Below the pieces are notes generated by a model that made no database searches, was not told the origin of the DNA, and saw only the letters and a program-made list of their open reading frames with translations. The position numbers and the translations under genes were made by a program. Below are positions 57,336 through 64,000 of a stretch of DNA of 64,000 nt, one piece after another (position 1 is the stretch's first letter; every line of letters starts with the position of its first letter). Source of the stretch: Chaetoderma sp. LZ-2023a (lineage: Eukaryota > Mollusca > Caudofoveata > Chaetodermatida > Chaetodermatidae); NCBI GenBank assembly GCA_034401795.1, contig CM067374.1, forward strand, positions 95,300,511 through 95,364,510, in the 5' to 3' direction.

Positions 57336-58440
57336 TTTGCCCAAGCCATCACGGTCGGAGAATCAGAGATATGCGCGAAACAAAGATGTACACAATCTGA
57401 TAACATGCTGTAACATGCGTTCATAATGAGCAATTATAAATATCATCCATTCAGTAAGGATGATCGTAATACGATGTTAATAGAATGAAACTGAGCTCTG
57501 ATGTAAACTGTAAGATACGTGTATGACAATTTTTTGGATGTAATATTATCAATACGAACGAATGCATGTCGGTTGGAAAGGGATCAAATGCAGGCTGTCC
57601 TGACATAATTGATAACTCGGCCAGCATATAGATTTTTAGAAACGGTAAATAGCCTGGCCAGCTCGGTCAACCCATTATAAGTGCAACTTGGCCCAGATGA
57701 CAATTGTGACAACACGGAATAGTGGCTAGACATCTAGAAGCTGTAAAGTGACAGTGCGGCCCACCGGTTTTAAGTGCCTTGGGCAAAACTATTTACAGAC
57801 ATGATGCAACTTGAAATCTTATACAACCCTATGCACAATAATGGAGGCCAGTTTTTAGTTTTATGGTGGTTTTTTAAGTGGGCGTGGGGCTATATCAAAG
57901 AAATTGACCAGCTGATTTGTAGACATTTTGGCGCCGCTAAAGTTTTTAGGACATTTCTCCATTCCATCCTAAATTGAATTCTGCTCTTAGGTATCCTTTT
58001 GCGAGACCCACTGACAGGTGTGTCCAAGTCACGAACGAAAAGGTTCCAACGGCCTAGCTAACAGCATGTTTCCTATGAAGGTCAAAAGTTAATGATATGC
58101 AAACCGGATGTAGCATCATATGGAACCTTTTTAGAACAATTGGATCATGTGACTCCCATAGGCCCTGTACTTATGAAACCCCATAGGTTTACTATGAAAG
58201 ATTTTCGTGACATAATCAGGCCGAAGTTAATTGACAATTTCACAGCTAATAACCAGTCGAAATGTTGGAATTGAACCAATGGAAATTCAACTCACAACAT
58301 TGACTAGCCAATCGATGACTGTGATTCTGAGTAATGGAATAAGTATTAGTTTGGGGCATGAATCACTACCTGCAGCTGTTAAGGCAGGGTCGGTAGAATT
58401 AAATAATAGAAAAATGAAACAATGGCGATGATTGGTTAAA
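57336..58440. other. No gene seen
   Basis: Short frames at 57774-57977 and 58092-58274 show no known domain. The text reads like worn dispersed repeat. Confidence 0.4.
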
Positions 58441-58453
58441 CATGTATTCGTCC

Positions 58454-58500
58454 GCCCCCCCCCCCACCCACCCCCCCCCCCCCACCCCCACCCCACCTTC
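58454..58500. repeat. Poly-C / CCCCA tract
   Basis: C-runs with isolated A. It creates Gly/Trp-rich minus-strand frames that are artefacts. Confidence 0.9.
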
Positions 58501-58970
58501 AAAAGTGAAACTGGTGATTTGGATGGTAGCATATAAGCAATTGCAGAAGCTGTGTACACTCTCTTCACAATGTTCTCCCTCGGGATGTTTTCTCTGATGA
58601 TATGCCACCATAGTCCCCTGGTGCCGAGCTTGTAAGATATGTGTCATGGTTGGACATGTAAAAATCATCCAGAGAAGAAGGTGAGCAGACAATGTCTGGT
58701 TCATCATGACAGCCAAGCGTTGTCCCAGCAACATATCCAGTTTATCTCTAGTAACGAACGATAACTTTAGTATTGAATACTAATGATTATCTCCCTTGAT
58801 AGCAAAAACCTAGCTAATCCTGAAGACTGATTAATCCTCAAGGTGTAAAATCTAAAAACGACGTTGCTGGTTGTTGCTGCTGGTATACAGGTATCAATAT
58901 AAAGAAACGTGTGTCTATGGGATTATACAAATGGGTATGTATGATCACTATAGTCTGCGGCTGTAGTAGT
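58501..58970. other. No gene seen
   Basis: Unassigned. Confidence 0.45.
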
Positions 58971-58974
58971 AGAA

Positions 58975-60412
58975 ACATCCTATAGCTGCAATTAGTCCTT
59001 CTTCACTTTTAATCACCGTGTCTTGTGTCACTCAAAATATTTAGCTTTCTCAGGTCTATGCTTGATCTGAGTGTACGGAGGTCTGCTTTCTAGATGTCAC
59101 TCCGCCGCACTCTTAACAGATTTATGCAATGAAGTCCTCTTTTGAATTTGAAGGCTCTATGTGCGGGGATGCCTTCTGGAATTCTTAGCACATGGCCTAA
59201 CATGGGCCACCTTTGCTGGCCGACCCTTAGAGACAGTTGTGATGTATTACATATCTTGCCTAATGCATTGTTGGAAATGTTGCTGTCTGATCATTTGTGT
59301 CCAGTGATGGTGCTGATGTGTTTGAGGTGGCAGGCAACAAGCTTGACTAGAGCTTTCTTTGAAGCTGGCCAGCTCTTACAGCTGTACATCATCCAGGATA
59401 TGCAGGTTGCGTCGTACAAATGAAATCGTTTTGGCAAGGTCATTTTGGATCAACAAATCCAGAGCTTCCAGAAGGACTGAAAAGCTATGTTTCCCATGAC
59501 GTGGCGTGCAACAAATCAGCAGTCGCCGCCACGAGGGTGGATCGTAGTTTTGCTTTAGCTTCATACTTATCGATAGGTGTATGTGCATGAAGTCTGTTCT
59601 GGATCCATTCACAAAGATATTCTTATTTTTAGTGTACTCGCAGCTATCTGGAGTAGCTAATCAAGGGACTTATTTTCCTTGTCTAGTAAGTCAAATCGTA
59701 TGCCTATTCCATCACTATCGGCATTCACATTACGGACACTGGTGACTTTTATCTTGCAGACTTTTCCTGTGTTGATGCTCTCGGTGCTATTGGACCTGAG
59801 GATTGCTACCAGTACATCTCGATTCCTGTTGTATCTGCCTACATGTACATACCATGTCCTGAATTCGTGTCCACCTCGCCGAGTTTATCCAGTTTAATGT
59901 GTTAAAATCTTCACACATGAACAGTTGTCATCTGGCAATGTCAAACCTCAGTTCTGTATAGAAGGAACCTCATATTGATGGATTCTCTTTAGTGTTTTTA
60001 GCAGATGGGTAACATGCATTGACTATGCGAAACTTAGTGATGTTACATTTTCTCGGTGGCATAAGCTGCAAGAAAAATAATAACATGGTTCAAAAGCCTC
60101 GGTCCGGTTACAAAGCCTACGCCCCCGTATGTTTTTGCTCCATGAGAACTAGCTTGTGGCCTGTGCGAATTACGGTACTGCTCTAAGTTGGTAACTACAT
60201 TAGAATCTTGAATGCATATAGAATCGATGTTATGATGTTCACAGTCCAAGGTTTGCCTCATTGAAGTTGTACTTAGACCACATGCATTCCTCGTTACGAT
60301 GGTAAGCTCCTGGGAAGAGTGCGTTGTCTGGGGATTCCGAACAGAGGTTCTAGTCTGAAGAAAGGCTTAGGCATAGTCAGAGTTGCCGCCCAAAGCAGAT
60401 GTCAGCCCGCAA
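58975..60412 (-). mobile_element. Non-LTR retrotransposon, family B, copy 2 (internally deleted, antisense)
   Basis: The 5' edge (complement of CGGGCTGACATC at 60398-60409) matches copy 1. Endonuclease N-terminus: QTLDCEHHNIDSICIQDSNV and GGVGFVTGPRLLNHVI (60261-60043); here the catalytic Glu position reads Asp. Sequence homologous to the GDF region of the endonuclease runs to about 59890. It then jumps to a ruined copy of the YADD region (59730-59680), NGSRTDFMHIHLS (59612-59570) and the C-terminal tail (59400-59100). The RT fingers and most of the palm are missing, an internal deletion of roughly 1.5 kb. Confidence 0.75.
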
Positions 60413-60685
60413 GGCCGGATGATGTTCGTTTCCCAACAATGTTGGTATATACGGAGGAGACAAACAAGACGGTGTCATCTGTTCCCACAAAGGGTCGCTA
60501 TGAAATTCAAGATGGCATTTATGAACTATTCACACACCATGACATGCGTCTCATGATGTGTGAATAATTCTGTAATCACATTTCCGTAATACCAAAGATG
60601 TTACTATGTACAAAATGGCAGTATGTGTTTACGAGGTTTCACGCTTGTATGACATACTGAATTGAAGGATTCCAATTTCTCATTC
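60413..60685. other. No gene seen
   Basis: A short frame (60319-60567) overlaps the LINE edge and shows no domain. Confidence 0.4.
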
Positions 60686-60689
60686 AATC

Positions 60690-61045
60690 ATGTGACGTCA
60701 TGATCGACTACGTGACGTTTAGGATGACGTCAAAATCAATTACGTCATTAATGACGAAGCTAAGATCGTCACAGACGCTTATTTGATGACGGATTAAGAG
60801 TTGGTGTACGAACCGTATATCTTTACTTACTATAAACATGCTGTTAAATATTTTGAAACTAATTTGACTGAGTGCTGTTGCTGCCATTGCGAGCAACAGC
60901 ATCCAGTGATTTGGTTTCAAACTATTGAATAGCTTACCTGTATAGTTTTCCGGAAATTGATAGTCAGTGGGTTCAGAAGTGTGGGTGGAGCTTAGCTAGA
61001 GATGGGCAGGGCATAGATAAAACTGGATTCCTCCATTCTGGACAC
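60690..61045 (-). mobile_element. CRE-MITE, reverse copy, near complete
   Basis: ATGTGACGTCATGATCGACT and GGATGACGTCAAAATCAATT at the CRE end. Core TTTTGAAACTAATTTGACTG / CAGTGATTTGGTTTCAAACT, then GGAGCTTAGCTAGAGATGGG and GATAAAACTGGATTCCTCC at the other terminus. Confidence 0.8.
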
Positions 61046-61074
61046 ACTCATTTTACATGTGTTTGAATCATTTC

Positions 61075-61335
61075 GACGCTTCAAAACCTCAAATCCCAGA
61101 ATCTAAGTTTCAAGGTAAGTATACAGGAAATTTGGTGAATATTTTGAAATTAATTTGACTGTGGCTGGCTATTGCAAGAATGGAATCTTTATTAAATTGT
61201 AAATTCATCAATAACTTACGCTAATTCATCATCTTTTGGCACGGGGTTTTTGATTTTTCTAACGGTGCTACGTCATTTTACTATTTTATTTATGACGTCG
61301 TCTAAAATATGACGTATTTCATTATGGCTTTAGAT
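61075..61335 (+). mobile_element. CRE-MITE, partial forward copy
   Basis: TTTCAAGGTAAGTATACAGG, half of the core (TTTTGAAATTAATTTGACTG), then worn CRE words (GCTACGTCATTT, TATGACGTCGTC, TATGACGTATTT). Confidence 0.6.
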
Positions 61336-62310
61336 AGATGAGTGACAAATGGGGTCCCGCTATGATTAATTTACACTGAATGGATCAACGAAATTATGTT
61401 CATGGCACACCCGCACTTCTTATTTTCATTACAGTTTTCTGTCATTAACGTTTCTTAACCAAACGACAAAGTATAGTCTGAAGTAGGCTGGTGTCATTAA
61501 ACAGCTATTGTTAACTCGTCAACACCGCAAGGGCATAAGTACACTCGAACTCCAGCTTTAGGAAGTTAACTATTTAAAAATCGTTCATGCCATTCCGGTC
61601 ATTCTCCTTGAATTAATTACTAACCCATTGCATGAACAATGAGCGTCAATGGCAAACATTCTTCTGTACAGCATGTGAAAGCATAGCAGTGTACAGTACA
61701 GCCACGAAATAAGTTATAATATTTCGGGAAAAAACACCGCAATCATGTTAGTTATAACAAATTTGAGGACAATGTTAGGAAGTTTTTGTTGAATATTTCG
61801 AATTGTATTTGGATTACAAGACATTACTGCGTCAGGGACCAATGTCTTCTAATCAAATTTTGTTTAAAAATGTCAACAGTACCGGTTACATTATCCATGA
61901 GCTATACTGTATATCTATCAATGATGTCCACAGAATTCTGAAAGCAAAATGTGTGAATAAACTAATCCGTCTAATAGGTGAATCCATATAATCTGATAGT
62001 GCTTATTGTAGTAGATTCTTCAACACAGTGGTCGAAATCAACTATAAGACTTAATCTGCTTGGATCTAATCCTTCATCTATTGGCATTAAGGTAGTGTCA
62101 TTATGCATCTCAATTCCTAAATCCCATTTGTTGTTCAGCGGATTATGTAATTCCGTGGACATTGCATGTTACAAGCTGGAAGCACCACATGGATCCTTTT
62201 GTGTGGTACATTCTGATGCAGAAAATGTGGGTGTCATTTTTCTTTGAAGGAATTTTACAAAACTGGATTTATTTACGTTAGTTCTATTTTATGCTAGCTA
62301 TGGCTTGGAC
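61336..62310. other. No assigned gene; an unrecognised frame at 61978-62247
   Basis: The plus frame 61978-62247 (90 codons) starts at GTG and has no known domain. The minus strand is also partly open over the same bases. Nothing firm. Confidence 0.3.
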
Positions 62311-62314
62311 AATG

Positions 62315-62700
62315 GACTTTTAGCTATGCCCCGCCCATCTCTAGCTAATTTTCACCCACACTTCCCTGTGTTGGGATTGATCGATCCCCGAATGCCCTAA
62401 CTACTAATTTCCTGAAAACTATACAGGAAAGCTGTACAATATTTTGTAACTCATTTGACTGGGTGCTGTTGCTGCCTGTGGCAACAACAGCGCCAAATCA
62501 AATTAGTTTCAAAATAGTCAACAAAATATTTATTAAATAGTAAAGACAAACAATTCGTACAACAGCGCATAGTCTTCAAATATGCGTTCGTGACGTACTT
62601 ATCTACGCGATTCATGACGTCACTGATTAAGATGTCATTCTACACGTCACGTAGTTAATTATGACGTCATACGATGGATGGATAGAGTGGTGAGTTTAGT
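62315..62700 (+). mobile_element. CRE-MITE, near-complete copy
   Basis: TTTAGCTATGCCCCGCCCAT, TCTAGCTAATTTTCACCC, TGTTGGGATTGATCGATC, core TTTGTAACTCATTTGACTGG / CAAATCAAATTAGTTTCAAA. Two intact CRE palindromes follow (CATGACGTCACT near 62613, TATGACGTCATA near 62659), then ATGGATGGATA. Confidence 0.8.
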
Positions 62701-63171
62701 GTAGATACTACTACCACCGACACGTACACGGTAGCTTGTGCTCTCGGCAGTTTACTACCTCTCTCAACCAAGGTACTGTGGCACAATTCTCTCCGATCTC
62801 ACATCGGATGCTCAGGTGGACGATCAGGTGGATCAACCGCGCAACTGAAAACCATCGCACTCATCTAGGGTTGGTCCTATTATGTCAGTGCATGGAACAA
62901 TAAATTCGCCAGATTCGTCAGAAGGATGTAACGAATACAACGTTGCAAAAGCCCTAAGCTAAGTCCTAAGTGAAGTCAACAACGTACTAAACGCAACTAA
63001 GCCTAAGAAATATATATCTGTAAAATCTAATACAGAAACAATAATGGCAATAACAGTGGTAGCTATCACATGTTCTGGGCGAATCTCATCTGTTCAACAT
63101 TCCAATACGACATCAATGACGCACGGATTAATTCAGGGTAATGGAGAGAGGGCCAGGTACACACATGCACA
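62701..63171. other. No gene seen
   Basis: Unassigned; short frames only. Confidence 0.45.
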
Positions 63172-63530
63172 TCAGATATACTAATCATAAACCGCATGAT
63201 GGCATATGTGAACACCCCGAGTGACCAGAATACACTAGCTACACTCAAGTTAACCCTTTTACGACGAAACCGGCCCAAACCGGCCTCTGAGGAATCTCAA
63301 TTTGCAGCTTAAGAGAAGACTATTTTTGAAAATTTACCACTGGAAAGATAGTCATTCCAGTGGTAAATTTCCTAAAAAATAGTCTTCTCTTGACCTGCAA
63401 ATTGAGATTCCTCAGAGGCCGGTTGGGGCCGGTTTCGTCGTAAAAGGGTTAACTTGAGTGTAGCTAGTGTATTCTGGTCATTCGGGGTGTTCACATATGC
63501 CATCATGCGGTTTATGATTAGTATATCTGA
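63172..63530. repeat. ~360-bp near-perfect palindrome centred on a TTAA-hairpin MITE
   Basis: The inner part (63250-63452) is a MITE bounded by TTAACCC / GGGTTAA. The outer 78-bp arms 63172-63249 and 63453-63530 are flanking DNA present once on each side in inverse orientation, with a single mismatch (CCCCGAGTGACC against CCCCGAATGACC). Inner arms differ at only a few bases around an 11-nt loop (63345-63355). Confidence 0.95.
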
Positions 63531-63586
63531 CATTCAATAAGAGGACATTTTGAAATTTTGCCCAAATTTAGCCATTAAAGGGTTAA
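63531..63586. mobile_element. Detached right tail of the same MITE
   Basis: CATTCAATAAGAGGACATTT, then AATTTAGCCATTAAAGGGTTAA, is the normal right-hand end of the family. Here it is separated from the hairpin by the inverted copy. Confidence 0.7.
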
Positions 63587-63636
63587 TATCTTACCACTGA
63601 TGCAAACACTGACCTGCAAGGCGACATAGAGCAAGC

Positions 63637-63693
63637 ATTGATTTACCCCGCGGCAAGGTTACATTACTCGGGCAAACCCACGGGTAAATCAAT
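63637..63693. repeat. Short inverted repeat
   Basis: ATTGATTTACCCCG and CGGGTAAATCAAT flank about 30 bases: a 57-bp hairpin, perhaps a mini-MITE. Confidence 0.75.
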
Positions 63694-63724
63694 CACAATA
63701 CTCACCACGTGTCATCTATTACTG

Positions 63725-63860
63725 AAAATTGGAGCCTCAACGTGCATAAACCGATTTCAACACGTGCATAAAGGGGGCAGAGCTTAGCTAGAAATGGGCT
63801 GGGCATAACTAAAATTGATTCATCCATTGCGTAATTGGATACTGATTTCTGATTTGGGAG
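63725..63860 (-). mobile_element. CRE-MITE end fragment
   Basis: GCAGAGCTTAGCTAGAAATG and GGCTGGGCATAACTAAAATT, then GATTCATCCATT, the complement of the family's left end. The hairpin core and CRE end are absent. Confidence 0.6.
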
Positions 63861-64000
63861 ACGTCTGACACAGGACAGATTTCGTAGGTTAATAATAACC
63901 ACGTTGTACTTAAGAAATCATGTTAAAAAGTCATGTCTTTTTGGACTAGTGTAAATGCTTCTTAATGCGAGACTTTGACACATATCTGTCCGTTAATGAA

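Noticed and set aside
58287..58734. Gly/Trp-rich minus-strand frames
   Set aside because: Product of the poly-C tract at 58454-58500.
61971..62247. Frames on both strands over the same 270 bases
   Set aside because: Neither strand shows splice sites or a recognised domain, so a choice cannot be supported.

Overview
This is a eukaryotic, AT-rich, gene-poor window made mostly of transposon remains, hairpin MITEs, tandem repeats and microsatellites. No complete host gene can be read. The repeat content suggests a marine lophotrochozoan, most likely a mollusc. It includes a TIR repeat opening with AAACAAGAGGCCCAAGGGGC and ending in its complement, the related 'GGCCAGGTGAGCTAA' repeat, non-LTR retrotransposons with RNase H, TGCG/ACG microsatellites and a tRNA-derived SINE. 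That assignment rests on recalled repeat types, not on a search.

Layout. 1-5 kb holds repeat debris, one plausible minus-strand terminal exon (3128-3579) and a duplicated segment with broken reading frames. 5-14 kb is AT-rich, with MITEs, a (TCG)n microsatellite and a perfect small hairpin. 14.7-16.2 kb is a decayed CR1/L2-like retrotransposon containing three telomere-like CCCTAA units. 20.3-22.0 kb is a decayed, apparently intronless coding region I do not recognise, followed by a palindromic tetranucleotide microsatellite.

The core is 25.3-34.2 kb. A broken non-LTR element (family B) abuts a two-part minisatellite (satellite I). That minisatellite is interrupted by a 3.95-kb non-LTR element (family A: endonuclease, reverse transcriptase, RNase H) with a 12-bp target duplication. 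Next come a region of direct repeats and, at 37.7-39.3 kb, a second array (satellite II) of about 20 units that each carry a CACCGCCAA/TTGGCGGTG stem. 39-44 kb is a MITE cluster, a 1.4-kb TIR repeat and a TG/CG microsatellite.

The right third contains a SINE, one good and one weak LTR-like segment, a 5'-truncated antisense copy of element A (55.2-57.2 kb), a rearranged antisense copy of element B (59.0-60.4 kb) and a split B fragment. It also has many copies of a MITE carrying TGACGTCA (CRE-type) palindromes. At 63172-63530 lies a nearly perfect ~360-bp palindrome centred on a hairpin MITE.

The genes do not form a pathway. The interactions visible are between mobile elements: LINE into satellite, MITE into LINE, LINE beside MITE, and a MITE that appears to seed a microsatellite. 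The two family-A copies share the same stop codon and the same G-run frameshift, which points to a defective but still mobilised source element, or to recoding.
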